Shown here: positions 8,695 to 17,964 of the stretch, piece by piece
How positions within the stretch are numbered: the first letter of the stretch is position 1
Layout: each line of letters opens with the position of its first letter
Assembly (NCBI RefSeq): GCF_000518205.1
Contig: NZ_JADD01000016.1
Coordinates: 1 to 59,805 of the forward strand
Length of the DNA stretch: 59,805 nt
Direction: 5' to 3'
Source of the DNA: Hutsoniella sourekii ATCC 700629
GTDB taxonomy: Bacteria > Bacillota > Bacilli > Lactobacillales > Aerococcaceae
Notes under the pieces: generated by a model
What the model saw: only the letters and a program-made list of their open reading frames with translations
Told to the model about the DNA's origin: nothing
Databases searched by the model: none
Position numbers and translations under genes: made by a program

Positions 8695-8706
8695 CTGGCT
8701 TCGATT

Positions 8707-9519
8707 CTATTTACCTAATTGGCGGCTCACTTCGGTGGCTGCATCGATGGCTTCGTGTAGAGCCTGGCGGAAGCCGTTGGCATCCAAGGCCTTGACTCCG
8801 GCGATGGTGGTGCCGGCCGGGCTGGTTACTCGGTCTTTGAGCACAGCTGGGTGGTCGCCACTTTCCAGTACGGTCAGTGCTGAACCTAGGACTGTCTGGG
8901 CGGCTAGGTGGATGGCCTTGTCTCTTGGGATTCCCTGGCTGACGGCTGCGTCGCTCATGGCTTCGATCATAATATAGACAAAGGCCGGGCCGGAACCTGA
9001 GACCGCTGTGATCGCATCAAATTGGTCTTCAGTGAATGGTGCAACATAACCGGCTGCATTCAATAACCCACAAAAAGTCTCGACCGATTCTTGACTCGTC
9101 TCTTGCCCGGGGCAGTAGGCGATGGCTCCTTGACCGTAGTGGGCCGGTGTATTGGGCATGATTCGAATCCATTGGTGACCCCGACCGCTTGGCGTCAAGC
9201 CTTCTAGCTTGGCCAATGGGACACCCGCAGCCATAGAGATCCACAATTTTCCCTCACTAGACGCCAGTGCTTGAGCCAAGTCAGCAAAGACGCCTGGAAC
9301 ATCCTTGGGCTTAGTGCCCACGAAGATTACATCGCTTTTGGCTAAGATTTCTTCAGTGGAAGCAACAATCTGTCCGTCCACCTCCCGAGCAAAGTCCTTA
9401 ATCTTATCTGGATAGTGGTCTGACAAATAAATAGCTACATCCAAATCCGATTGGTGAACAGCCTTCACCAAGGCAGAGGCCATGTTTCCCACTCCGATAA
9501 ATCCTACTGCTAAAGTCAT
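8707..9519 (-). CDS. proC: Pyrroline-5-carboxylate reductase
   Basis: Final step of proline synthesis: NAD(P)H-dependent reduction of pyrroline-5-carboxylate. N-terminal Rossmann motif GFIGVGNMASALV. The C-terminal P5CR dimerisation domain carries AITAVSGSGPAFVYIMIEAM and DRVTSPAGTTIAG. The length of 270 residues is standard. The start overlaps the folA stop by 4 bases, so the two are translationally coupled; it is the last gene of the operon. Confidence 0.96.
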   Translation of the reverse strand: MTLAVGFIGVGNMASALVKAVHQSDLDVAIYLSDHYPDKIKDFAREVDGQIVASTEEILAKSDVIFVGTKPKDVPGVFADLAQALASSEGKLWISMAAGVPLAKLEGLTPSGRGHQWIRIMPNTPAHYGQGAIAYCPGQETSQESVETFCGLLNAAGYVAPFTEDQFDAITAVSGSGPAFVYIMIEAMSDAAVSQGIPRDKAIHLAAQTVLGSALTVLESGDHPAVLKDRVTSPAGTTIAGVKALDANGFRQALHEAIDAATEVSRQLGK

Positions 9520-10019
9520 CTATATTCATCCTTTCGTATCCAATGTTCAAACCAATGTCGATAAGCATTCCGCTCATCTGCTTCTTGAAGTTGACGGTCC
9601 ACTAATTGCCACTGGCTCTCATCAATAACCGGCGCATAAGTATCTGCTTCAAAGGTGTCATCAATCACCGTGCGGTATATCTCTTGACAATCATCCATGA
9701 ATGCTTGGTAGATCTGACCGCCACCCATGACAAACAATTCGCCTCCTAATTCCCGGTCCCATTCACGGATCTGGCTGGGGCTACTCACCACCTCCACCCT
9801 TGAATCGCCTGGGTCAAAGTCGGACTGACGGGTTAGGACAATGTTGCGCCTTTTTGGCAGGGGCTTGCTGCCGATTGATTCATAAGTCAAGCGACCCATC
9901 ACCACTGGGTAGCCCAGGGTGGTCTGCTTGAAGTGCTTCAAATCATTGGGGAGGTGCCAGGGCATCTGACCGCCTTGGCCAATGCCACCCGCTAGGTCTT
10001 GGGCATAGATATATTTCAT
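9516..10019 (-). CDS. folA: Dihydrofolate reductase
   Basis: Reduces dihydrofolate to tetrahydrofolate with NADPH; the target of trimethoprim. The start MKYIYAQDLAGGIGQGGQMPWHLPNDLKHFK shows the substrate-site Trp-His-Leu-Pro-x-Asp. VVMGRLTYESIG and VMGGGQIYQAF are the cofactor motifs. It lies 9 bases after the ABC-F stop and overlaps proC. Resistance status cannot be judged from this alone. Confidence 0.96.
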   Translation of the reverse strand: MKYIYAQDLAGGIGQGGQMPWHLPNDLKHFKQTTLGYPVVMGRLTYESIGSKPLPKRRNIVLTRQSDFDPGDSRVEVVSSPSQIREWDRELGGELFVMGGGQIYQAFMDDCQEIYRTVIDDTFEADTYAPVIDESQWQLVDRQLQEADERNAYRHWFEHWIRKDEYR

Positions 10020-10028
10020 CTGGTCTCC

Positions 10029-11930
10029 TTACTGGCTTAAGCCACTCAAGTAGTCGTAGCGTTCATAATAGTGGTCCAATTGCTCCTTATTGGAGTCCAA
10101 CTCCCGCTGAAGCTCCATCAAGCGACCCGCATCATGGCTATGGGTTAACATCTCTTCACCAATCTCATCCTGGCGCGCTTCCAATTCAAAAATATCATCT
10201 TCCAAAGTCACCCACTCTTTCTTTTCCTGGTAAGTCATACGCTTCTTCTCAGGAGCAGGCTTTTTGGCCTTAGCTTCTGACGCTGGAGACGGTGAGGCTG
10301 AGGAAGTCTTAGCCTCCTCCTTGCTGTTAGCCTCTTGGCTGGCTAGGTATTCACTGTAGCTGCCGTAGTAGAAGTCATAGTCTCCTTGCCCCTTCAAGAC
10401 CAAGAGCTTATCGACGGTCTTATCTAAGAAGTAGCGGTCATGAGAGACCACAATAACGACGCCCTGGAAGTGGTCCAAGTAATCCTCAAGCACCGTTAAG
10501 GTATCGATATCCAAGTCATTGGTCGGCTCATCCAAGAGCAAGACATTCGGTTCTTGAATCAAGAGGGTTAACAAGTAAAGACGACGCCGTTCGCCCCCAG
10601 ACAAGGTCTTGATCTGATTGCCATGCGTGATCCGAGGAAAATTAAATTGCTCTAACATAGAAGAAGCACTGGCTACCGAGCCATCCGGACGCTTGAATTG
10701 GTCAGCCACCTCACTCAAATAGGCCAAGACCCGCATGTCACCAGGCAAATCTTGGTCCAACTGGCGGTAGTAGGCTAACTTGACTGTTTGGCCCATCTTA
10801 TAGACACCGGAATCAATTGGATGAAGGCCAGCAATGGTATTCAAGAAGGTAGACTTACCCACCCCGTTGGGACCCACCAGACCAACCCGGTCACCCTTGA
10901 CAAAGTGGCGGGTGAAGTCTCTAATCACTGGCTGGTTGTTTATCGAGACCGACACGCCTTCCATCTCCAAGACTTGGTTACCCATTCGAGCTTGGTCGAA
11001 GTTTAATTCAATATTATTCGGATCCTGATGGCGACCCTTAATCGAATCCGACAAATCATTAAAGCGGTCAATCCGAGCCTGTTGCTTGGTAGTTCGAGCC
11101 TTAGCCCCTGCCCGCATCCAGGCTAATTCTTGCTGGTAGAGTCGGTCCTGCTTGTCCTGTTGCTTGGCTAGAATTTCCGCCCGCTCAGCCCGCTGGACCA
11201 AGTAAGCTTGGTAATTACCTGGGTAGACTTCTAGTTGACCGTTCCGCAGTTCAACAATCTGATTCACCACCCGGTCCAAGAAGTAACGATCGTGGGTCAC
11301 TAAGAGTAAGGCGCCCTTGTAATTAGCCAAATACTTCTCCAACCATTGAATAGAGTCTACATCCAAGTGATTGGTCGGCTCATCCAATATTAGAAGGTCC
11401 GGTTCGGCAATTAAGACTTGGGCTAAGCCAATCCGTTTTTGTTGGCCGCCGGAAGCTTGGCCGACCCGCTTGTCGAGATCAGAGATACCTAATTGGCTAA
11501 GAATCGTCTTAGCCTTGACTTCCATATCCCAGCCTTGGTCACGGTTCATAGCCTCACTCACCTGGTTGAAACGATCCTGAATCGCTTCTTTGGTCGGATC
11601 TTCCGCCAGGGCCAGGCTAACTTGCTGGTAGTCCAAGACTAATTGCACTAAGGGAGACTCGGATTGGTAGACCGTCTCTAGAACTGTCTGGTCCGGATCC
11701 AAGTCCGGGTGTTGGCTCAAGTAGGCAATGGAATACTGGTTGGGATGGCTAATTTCCCCCTGGTCATAATTATCCAAGCCGGCAATCACCTTCAAGAAGG
11801 AAGACTTACCGGTTCCATTTGGACCGATTAGGCCCACCCGGTCGCCCGTTCGAATCTTCAAGTCCACCCCTGATAAGAGTTCCTTGGTCCCATAAGTTTT
11901 GTGTAAATTTGTAATTGCTAATTCCTTCAT
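10029..11930 (-). CDS. ABC-F family ATP-binding protein (Uup-like)
   Basis: Soluble tandem-ATPase protein without membrane domain. The first cassette has GPNGTGKSS, ASGGQQKRIGLAQ and LLILDEPTNHLD. A linker rich in R, Q and K (about residues 245-310) follows. The second cassette has GPNGVGKST, LSGGERRRLYLL and VLLLDEPTNDLD. The C-terminus (about 550-633) is a charged coiled coil like that of Uup. ABC-F proteins act on ribosomes or, for Uup, affect transposon excision; no antibiotic-resistance subtype can be assigned. It sits between ung and folA, with gaps of 5 and 9 bases. Confidence 0.92.
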   Translation of the reverse strand: MKELAITNLHKTYGTKELLSGVDLKIRTGDRVGLIGPNGTGKSSFLKVIAGLDNYDQGEISHPNQYSIAYLSQHPDLDPDQTVLETVYQSESPLVQLVLDYQQVSLALAEDPTKEAIQDRFNQVSEAMNRDQGWDMEVKAKTILSQLGISDLDKRVGQASGGQQKRIGLAQVLIAEPDLLILDEPTNHLDVDSIQWLEKYLANYKGALLLVTHDRYFLDRVVNQIVELRNGQLEVYPGNYQAYLVQRAERAEILAKQQDKQDRLYQQELAWMRAGAKARTTKQQARIDRFNDLSDSIKGRHQDPNNIELNFDQARMGNQVLEMEGVSVSINNQPVIRDFTRHFVKGDRVGLVGPNGVGKSTFLNTIAGLHPIDSGVYKMGQTVKLAYYRQLDQDLPGDMRVLAYLSEVADQFKRPDGSVASASSMLEQFNFPRITHGNQIKTLSGGERRRLYLLTLLIQEPNVLLLDEPTNDLDIDTLTVLEDYLDHFQGVVIVVSHDRYFLDKTVDKLLVLKGQGDYDFYYGSYSEYLASQEANSKEEAKTSSASPSPASEAKAKKPAPEKKRMTYQEKKEWVTLEDDIFELEARQDEIGEEMLTHSHDAGRLMELQRELDSNKEQLDHYYERYDYLSGLSQ

Positions 11931-11935
11931 CTTGT

Positions 11936-12613
11936 CTATCCTTTATCTTTGATTTGCCAATCAATTGGTTCTTGCTGCCACTCGGCTAGCTTCTCATTGA
12001 TCTTGGAAAAAGGCTTGGAGCCAAAAAAACCACGGTAAGCGGACAGCGGGCTGGGATGAGGAGCTTGAATCACATAGTGACGGTCTTGATTGATTAATTT
12101 GGCCTTTTGTCTGGCTGGACGTCCCCAGAGGACAAAGATCACCGGCTCTTCTCGTTGGTTGAGTCGCTGGATCACCAAGTCCGTTAATTCTTCCCAACCC
12201 AAGCCGCGGTGGGAGTTGGCTTCATGAGCCCGGACGGTTAAGACAGTATTCAAGAGCAGGACTCCTTGCTTGGCCCAATCAGACAAGTCTCCATGGTTGG
12301 GGGCTGGAATATTCAAGTCGGATTCCAGCTCCTGGTAGATATTGCGTAAGGAAGGCGGAATCTGAACGCCCGGATGAACCGAGAAGGCCATCCCGTTAGC
12401 TTGTCCTTGGCCATGATAAGGATCTTGACCCAGAATCACCACCCGCACCTGGTCAAAGGGCATCAAATTCAAAGCCCGAAAGACTTCATCTTGAGGGGGA
12501 AAGACCGTCTGGGTCTGATACTCTAGGCCAATGGTCTGCTCCAAGACCGACCAATTCGTACTTTCTAAATAATCTGCTAAGTGGTCTTGCCAACTAGCCT
12601 CCAAGTCAAACAT
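11936..12613 (-). CDS. ung: Uracil-DNA glycosylase
   Basis: Removes uracil from DNA (family 1 UDG). Catalytic water-activating motif GQDPYHGQGQANGMAFSV near residue 65 and the DNA-intercalation motif HPSPLSAYRGFFGSKPFSKIN near 190. The start MFDLEASWQDHL follows AAGGGTGAG at proper spacing and gives the family's usual length of about 225 residues; an upstream GTG would add nine unrelated residues. First gene of the four-gene operon. Confidence 0.96.
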   Translation of the reverse strand: MFDLEASWQDHLADYLESTNWSVLEQTIGLEYQTQTVFPPQDEVFRALNLMPFDQVRVVILGQDPYHGQGQANGMAFSVHPGVQIPPSLRNIYQELESDLNIPAPNHGDLSDWAKQGVLLLNTVLTVRAHEANSHRGLGWEELTDLVIQRLNQREEPVIFVLWGRPARQKAKLINQDRHYVIQAPHPSPLSAYRGFFGSKPFSKINEKLAEWQQEPIDWQIKDKG

Positions 12614-12645
12614 CCACTCACCCTTTCCAATTGTAATCACTCTCT

Positions 12646-12674
12646 ATTCTAGGTCAAAACCGGCTTAATAACAA
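12646..12674 (-). promoter_or_regulatory. Promoter of the ung operon
   Basis: TTGTTA, 17 bases, TAGAAT on the minus strand, 33 bases upstream of the ung start. Confidence 0.65.
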
Positions 12675-12728
12675 GACAGAGCTTATGCTAAGCCTCGGAT
12701 TTTTAGCCTAAATACCTACCTTATAACC

Positions 12729-12780
12729 AAAAAAGCCGAGCAGCTCCTTGAATGGTTAAACCATTCAAGAAAAGCTACTC
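12729..12780 (-). terminator. Terminator of the DUF1002 gene
   Basis: Long minus-strand hairpin: GAGTAGCT and TTGAATGG pair with CCATTCAA and AGCTGCTC, with small internal mismatches. It is followed by GGC and six T. Confidence 0.85.
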
Positions 12781-12821
12781 AACTCTACTTATATATAAGC
12801 CTTCATCTAACCGGCTGCTTC

Positions 12822-13754
12822 TTATGCGAATAATCCTTGGAAGAATCCAACAATCGCTTGCCATAAATCACTTAAGAAGCTCATAATGGCATTCTTATCT
12901 GCTTGATCCCAAGCCGTTTGGGCATCCTTGAAGAGTTGACCGCCTTGTTGGGTAATCTTCTGACCCAATTGACGGAACTGGGCTTGTTGCTCAGGTGTGA
13001 ATTCCAAGCGTGAAAAGTTATTCATTTGATTGACCAGCATTTGCACATTATTATCTGAGATCACGTTGTTCAGATTATAATTGTTGATGACGTTATTGAC
13101 GATATTGTGAACTTCTTGGTTGGAAATATTGCCGTTACCAGTTTGCTTAACTTCTTGAATATTCGTCTTAATTTCTGCGATAGCGGCGTTCAAGACTTCA
13201 TCAGAATAGTCACTGTTGGCTTTATTTTCTTCGGTGATCTGGGAAGTGACCGCTAATTCATCTTGGGCCACACTCACAGCTTGAGAGTCCAAGGCCTGCC
13301 CCGCTTGTTGGAAGGACTTGTAGACACCCGCCAAGGCTCCCGACCCATCTACCCGAACAGCAGAAGCAACCTTGATATTCACATCCACTGCCCCAGCAGT
13401 AATCGCAGCATTCTGGTATTGGAGCGGCGTGATATCCGTAATCGTTTGTGGGGTCACAATCTCTACGGTCACGCCCCCTTCATTCTTAGCCGGGGTAATA
13501 TAGGTGGATGAATAGACTTGGTGATAAGGATAGGTATCGTTCAAGAGGCCGTTAAGTTCATTGATCTTAACTTCGATCTCTTGGACGCCATCAGCCACTC
13601 CCAAGGCCTTCTTGGTCTCTTGGTATTGACTGGGGCTCAAGGATTCCCCATAAGTGAACATGGGGTCAATTGCCACCCGATCCGCCAGAGCCACCGGTGT
13701 ACCAAGCGCTAGAACAGTCAAGGCTGTTAAGAGTAAGTAAGTTATTTTTTTCAT
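12822..13754 (-). CDS. DUF1002 secreted protein (YpuA-like)
   Basis: The N-terminus MKKITYLLLTALTVLALG followed by ALA-DRVAID is a signal peptide with a type I cleavage site. The mature part matches DUF1002: a first domain with YQETKKALGV and YSSTYITPAK..GGVTVEIVTP, then INVKVASAVRVDGSGALAGVYK, and a helical second half rich in Asn and Gln (NIVNNVINNYNLNNV). No catalytic motif is visible. Bacillus YpuA is the named member; its function is unknown. Single gene with its own terminator, preceded by a GGAGGAG site. Confidence 0.85.
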   Translation of the reverse strand: MKKITYLLLTALTVLALGTPVALADRVAIDPMFTYGESLSPSQYQETKKALGVADGVQEIEVKINELNGLLNDTYPYHQVYSSTYITPAKNEGGVTVEIVTPQTITDITPLQYQNAAITAGAVDVNIKVASAVRVDGSGALAGVYKSFQQAGQALDSQAVSVAQDELAVTSQITEENKANSDYSDEVLNAAIAEIKTNIQEVKQTGNGNISNQEVHNIVNNVINNYNLNNVISDNNVQMLVNQMNNFSRLEFTPEQQAQFRQLGQKITQQGGQLFKDAQTAWDQADKNAIMSFLSDLWQAIVGFFQGLFA

Positions 13755-13807
13755 GATTCTCCTCCTTGCTTGCTAAGTATACCATTTAATGGAAGCAATT
13801 CCCGCTC

Positions 13808-13843
13808 AAAAAATAGAAATCCCCAAATATTTCATTGGGGATT
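13808..13843 (-). terminator. fhs terminator
   Basis: AATCCCCAA and TTGGGGATT pair around an eight-base loop, with a T-rich tail ending in six T on the minus strand. Confidence 0.8.
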
Positions 13844-13870
13844 CATGATTTCATCAATCTTTAGGAATAA

Positions 13871-15547
13871 TTAGAAGAGACCGGTGATCTGACCTTGACG
13901 GTCAATATCAATCCCCTCAGCTGCTGGATGCTTAGGAAGGCCAGGCATGGTCATGATGGAGCCTGTTAAAGCTACGATAAAGCCAGCGCCAGCTGATAAC
14001 TTCAACTGACGAATGGTCACATCGAAGTCTTCCGGTGCCCCTAGGCGTTTAGCTGAATCTGAGAAGGAGTATTGGGTCTTGGCCACACAAATTGGTAAGT
14101 GGCCGTAGCCCAAGTCCGCCAACTGTTGGGCTTGCTTTCTGGCAGCTGCTGTTAGGACGGCTCGTTTACCACCATAGACCTTCTCAACCAAGGTTTGCAA
14201 CTTATCTTGAATGGATAAGTCTAGGTCATAACTGAATTGTCCTTGAGACTCTTCTTGGCAGAGGTCTACGACTGCTTGAGCTAAGGCTAAGCCTCCCTTA
14301 CCTCCTTGAGCCCAGACATCGGATTCGACGATTTGAACACCTAGGCGGTCAGCTTGACCAGCCAACCAAGCTTGCTCCTTGGCTGTATCTGTCGGGAACT
14401 TATTGATGGCCACAACGACGGGCAGTTGGAAGACCTGACGAATATTAGCCAGATGACGCTCCAAGTTCACCAGACCTGCTTCTAAGGCTTGAAGATTTTC
14501 CTGCCCTAGGTCATCCTTGGCCTGGCCACCATGCATTTTTAAGGCTCGAATGGTCGCTACTAGAACCACTGCATCCGGCATCTTCCCTGTCTGGCGGGCC
14601 TTGATGTCAATGAATTTCTCAGCCCCAAGATCAGACCCGAAGCCGGCTTCAGTTACCACATAATCCGATAGGTCACGGGCTAATTCAGTGGCAATCACTG
14701 AATTACAGCCGTGGGCAATATTAGCAAAAGGGCCTCCGTGAATAAAGGCGGGGGTTCCTTCCAAGGTCTGAACCAAGTTGGGATTAATCGCTTCCTTCAG
14801 TAAGGCCGCCATGGCATGGTGGGCCTTCAAGTCTTCGGCAGTCACCGGTTGGCCCTCATCATTAAAGGCTACCACAATCCGTCCCAAGCGATCCTTCAAG
14901 TCTTCTAAATCACTAGCCAGACACAAGATAGCCATTACTTCAGAAGCCACAGTAATATCAAAGCCATCTTCACGGGGAACCCCGTTGGCACGTCCGCACA
15001 GTCCATCGACAATTTGGCGTAATTGGCGGTCGTTCATATCGACCACCCGCTTCCAGCTGATGGTCCGTGTGTCAATGGCTAGTTGATTGCCGTGGTGAAT
15101 ATGGTTGTCCAACATAGCTGCTAAGAGGTTATTGGCAGCCCCAATAGCATGCAAGTCTCCCGTGAAGTGTAAGTTAATTTCTTCCATCGGTACGACTTGA
15201 GCATAACCCCCGCCGGCTGCGCCCCCCTTCATCCCAAAGACTGGTCCTAAGGATGGCTCTCTTAGAGCTAGAGTGGTCTGATAACCTAGTTGGTTCATCG
15301 CATCTGCTAGACCAACAGAGGTTGTGGTCTTTCCTTCTCCCGCTGCTGTAGGAGAAATCGCCGTGACCAAGACAAGTTTGCCTTGCTTATCGGTAAAGCG
15401 ACCGCGGTCCAAGCGATGGTCTACCTTGGCCTTATTCTTACCATACAAGGCATAATCTTCTTCTGAAAGACCTAATTTAGAAGCAATTTCTTCCATTGGT
15501 TGTAACTGATAAGCTTGTGCAATTTCAATATCTGTTAAATGTGACAT
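13871..15547 (-). CDS. fhs: Formate-tetrahydrofolate ligase
   Basis: ATP-dependent synthesis of 10-formyl-tetrahydrofolate from formate for purine and formyl-Met supply. P-loop-like motif [23 protein letters not shown] near residue 65, then [37 protein letters not shown], both hallmarks. The length of 558 residues is full. Start after an AAGGGGG site. A perfect palindrome lies 54 bases upstream (15601-15629). Monocistronic. Confidence 0.97.
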   Translation of the reverse strand: MSHLTDIEIAQAYQLQPMEEIASKLGLSEEDYALYGKNKAKVDHRLDRGRFTDKQGKLVLVTAISPTAAGEGKTTTSVGLADAMNQLGYQTTLALREPSLGPVFGMKGGAAGGGYAQVVPMEEINLHFTGDLHAIGAANNLLAAMLDNHIHHGNQLAIDTRTISWKRVVDMNDRQLRQIVDGLCGRANGVPREDGFDITVASEVMAILCLASDLEDLKDRLGRIVVAFNDEGQPVTAEDLKAHHAMAALLKEAINPNLVQTLEGTPAFIHGGPFANIAHGCNSVIATELARDLSDYVVTEAGFGSDLGAEKFIDIKARQTGKMPDAVVLVATIRALKMHGGQAKDDLGQENLQALEAGLVNLERHLANIRQVFQLPVVVAINKFPTDTAKEQAWLAGQADRLGVQIVESDVWAQGGKGGLALAQAVVDLCQEESQGQFSYDLDLSIQDKLQTLVEKVYGGKRAVLTAAARKQAQQLADLGYGHLPICVAKTQYSFSDSAKRLGAPEDFDVTIRQLKLSAGAGFIVALTGSIMTMPGLPKHPAAEGIDIDRQGQITGLF

Positions 15548-15600
15548 TCCTTAACCCCCTTATTTTTACTTATTTTACCACGATTAAGGGGCCGTCCATA

Positions 15601-15629
15601 GATAAAAGACAAATAATTTGTCTTTTATC
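15601..15629. promoter_or_regulatory. Perfect 14-bp inverted repeat upstream of fhs
   Basis: GATAAAAGACAAAT and ATTTGTCTTTTATC flank a single A, giving a 29-bp near-perfect palindrome. It has no T-tail in either direction, so it is not an evident terminator. Its place in the fhs upstream region suggests an operator, or a trace of a lost mobile element. Confidence 0.5.
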
Positions 15630-15890
15630 GATAAACATTCGTAAAAATAACCTCCACCCCATTCGGTTGGAAAATGACAATCCTACTTTACCTGGAATGA
15701 GCTCAAAAGTAAAAAAAGATCCGAAAGCCACAGTCTCAAAGGGGTCAAAGCAATATAGGCCTAATGGATTGGCCTGGAAGCTTGATAGCCCGATAAGCAA
15801 CTGAGAGCCAGACTCCCAGCTTTCCTATGGCAAACGGATCGATTATGTTAATTTTATTAGCTAGTGGGTCTAGCTACATCTTCTATTACT
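15630..15890. other. Intergenic stretch between fhs and lepA
   Basis: I see no gene here. Short frames on both strands have no recognisable homology. A small imperfect stem (CTGGGAG/CTCTCAG, 15807-15825) may contribute to ending lepA transcription but lacks a T-run. Confidence 0.4.
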
Positions 15891-15891
15891 C

Positions 15892-17718
15892 TTACTTGTC
15901 GTCATCCATGGATAAGACCGCCATGAAGGCTTCTTGCGGAATTTCAACCGAACCAACGGCTTTCATTCGTTTCTTACCTTCTTTTTGTTTTTCTAACAAT
16001 TTCTTACGACGGGATACGTCTCCACCGTAGAGCTTGGCGGTTACGTCCTTGCGGTAGGCCTTGATGGTTGTCCGTGAGATGATCTTGTTGCCAATCGCTG
16101 CTTGAACGGGCACTTCGAACATCTGACGCGGTATAATATCCTTCAACTTGCTAGCCAAAGCTTGGCCACGCTTGAAGGCGAAGTCCCGGTGGACAATAGT
16201 TGAGAAGGCATCGACTACTTCACCGTTCAAGAGAATATCCAACTTAACCAAGTTAGAGGCCTTGTTACCAATAACATGGTAATCCAAGGAAGCATAACCC
16301 TTGGTATGAGACTTCAAGGTGTCAAAGAAGTCATAGATAATCTCTGCCATCGGCATCTCATAGACTACATTCACCCGGTTGGCATCCAAGTATTCCATGG
16401 TCTTGAAGTCGCCCCGCTTACGCTCACACAACTCCATGACTGCTCCAACATAATCGTTGGGAACCATAATAGTCGCTTCAACGTAAGGTTCATAGATCTC
16501 TTCTACTTCGGTCTGATCCGGCATATCGGATGGATTGTCAATGCGGACGGTCTCCCCATCGGTCTTCAAGACTTCATAGATAACTGACGGTGCAGTGATA
16601 ATGAGGTCAATATCGAATTCTCGCTCCAAGCGTTCTTGGATGACGTCCATATGAAGCAATCCTAGGAAACCAGTCCGGAAGCCAAAGCCAAGCGCTTGAG
16701 AGGTCTCCGGTTCAAACTTGAGAGCCGCATCATTCAGTTGAAGCTTCTCGAGTGCTTCCCGTAAGTCATTATAATCGTTGGAATCCACTGGATACAAACC
16801 TGCAAAGACCATCGGGTTCAATTGGCGGTAACCTTCAAGTGCTTCAGCTGTCGGATTATCAGCCAAGGTGATAGTATCCCCCACCCGGGTATCTTGGATA
16901 GTCTTAATGTTGGCTGTCACATATCCAACGTCACCAACCATCAAGAAGTCACGAGGAACAGCGTTGGGCGAGAAGATACCCACTTCAACCACTTCAAAGG
17001 TCTTACCATTACTCATCAATTGAATCTTATCACCAGGTCTTAAAACCCCATCAATTACTCGTATATTCAAGACAACCCCGCGGTAATTATCATAAGCCGA
17101 GTCAAAGATCAAGGCCTTCAAGGGGGCTTCCAAGTCACCCGCTGGGGCTGGAACTTTCTCGACGATTTGTTCCAAGATTTCGTCAATTCCTAGACCCACC
17201 TTAGCTGAGGCATAGACCGCTTCAGAAGCATCCAGACCAATAATATCTTCAATCTCTTGTTGGACGCGTTCCGGATCAGCAGCTGGTAGGTCGATCTTGT
17301 TAATAACCGGGAGAATTTCTAAATCATTATCCAAGGCTAGATAGACATTGGCCAGGGTTTGAGCTTCAATTCCTTGGGCCGCATCAACGACTAGGATAGC
17401 CCCTTCACAGGCCGCCAGCGAACGGGACACCTCATAAGTAAAGTCCACGTGTCCAGGGGTATCAATTAAGTGGAAGGTATATTCCAAGCTATCATTAGCT
17501 GTATAGGTCAACTCCACCGCATTTAATTTAATGGTAATCCCCCGCTCCCGTTCCAAATCCATGGAATCGAGGAGTTGTTCCTTCATATCACGGTCAGCCA
17601 CCGATTCTGTTTGTTGGAGAATCCGGTCGGCCAAGGTCGACTTCCCGTGGTCAATGTGAGCAATAATCGAGAAGTTGCGCGTTCGTTCTTGACGCTCTCT
17701 CATTTCTTGCAAATTCAT
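15892..17718 (-). CDS. lepA: Elongation factor 4 (LepA)
   Basis: Ribosome-associated GTPase that back-translocates or remodels stalled ribosomes. G motifs: [17 protein letters not shown] and [11 protein letters not shown]. Domain II is followed by the EF-G-like domains and the LepA-specific C-terminus ([46 protein letters not shown]), which is intact. 608 residues is the family length. No tight operon partner; the DUF1846 gene upstream is divergent. Confidence 0.97.
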   Translation of the reverse strand: MNLQEMRERQERTRNFSIIAHIDHGKSTLADRILQQTESVADRDMKEQLLDSMDLERERGITIKLNAVELTYTANDSLEYTFHLIDTPGHVDFTYEVSRSLAACEGAILVVDAAQGIEAQTLANVYLALDNDLEILPVINKIDLPAADPERVQQEIEDIIGLDASEAVYASAKVGLGIDEILEQIVEKVPAPAGDLEAPLKALIFDSAYDNYRGVVLNIRVIDGVLRPGDKIQLMSNGKTFEVVEVGIFSPNAVPRDFLMVGDVGYVTANIKTIQDTRVGDTITLADNPTAEALEGYRQLNPMVFAGLYPVDSNDYNDLREALEKLQLNDAALKFEPETSQALGFGFRTGFLGLLHMDVIQERLEREFDIDLIITAPSVIYEVLKTDGETVRIDNPSDMPDQTEVEEIYEPYVEATIMVPNDYVGAVMELCERKRGDFKTMEYLDANRVNVVYEMPMAEIIYDFFDTLKSHTKGYASLDYHVIGNKASNLVKLDILLNGEVVDAFSTIVHRDFAFKRGQALASKLKDIIPRQMFEVPVQAAIGNKIISRTTIKAYRKDVTAKLYGGDVSRRKKLLEKQKEGKKRMKAVGSVEIPQEAFMAVLSMDDDK

Positions 17719-17964
17719 CTTATCTTCACTTCCTTCATACAGGTCAATTTATATACCTTCTAATCATATCAAAAAAACAAGGCAAAAGGTAGCTTTTTAA
17801 AAGTCTCTTCTCATAGCTCTGAGCTAAGAGGAGGCGATTATTAGCTAACTGGTTTATTCTCTCAGCGGATTCAACCTAGCTCACCAAATCTAATTTACAA
17901 GTCACTAGCAAAGTGTTAAAGTAATGGGTGTTGGAATTTTGAGAGATTCAAGGAGGCTTTGAAT

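Noticed and set aside
10029-11930. Antibiotic-resistance ABC-F (ribosome protection) gene
   Set aside because: Housekeeping context (ung, folA, proC) and a Uup-like C-terminal coiled coil; no linker features that would mark a resistance subtype can be judged by eye.
15570-15800. 76-codon frame on the minus strand
   Set aside because: No recognisable domain, no good ribosome site, and it runs through the palindrome; treated as intergenic.
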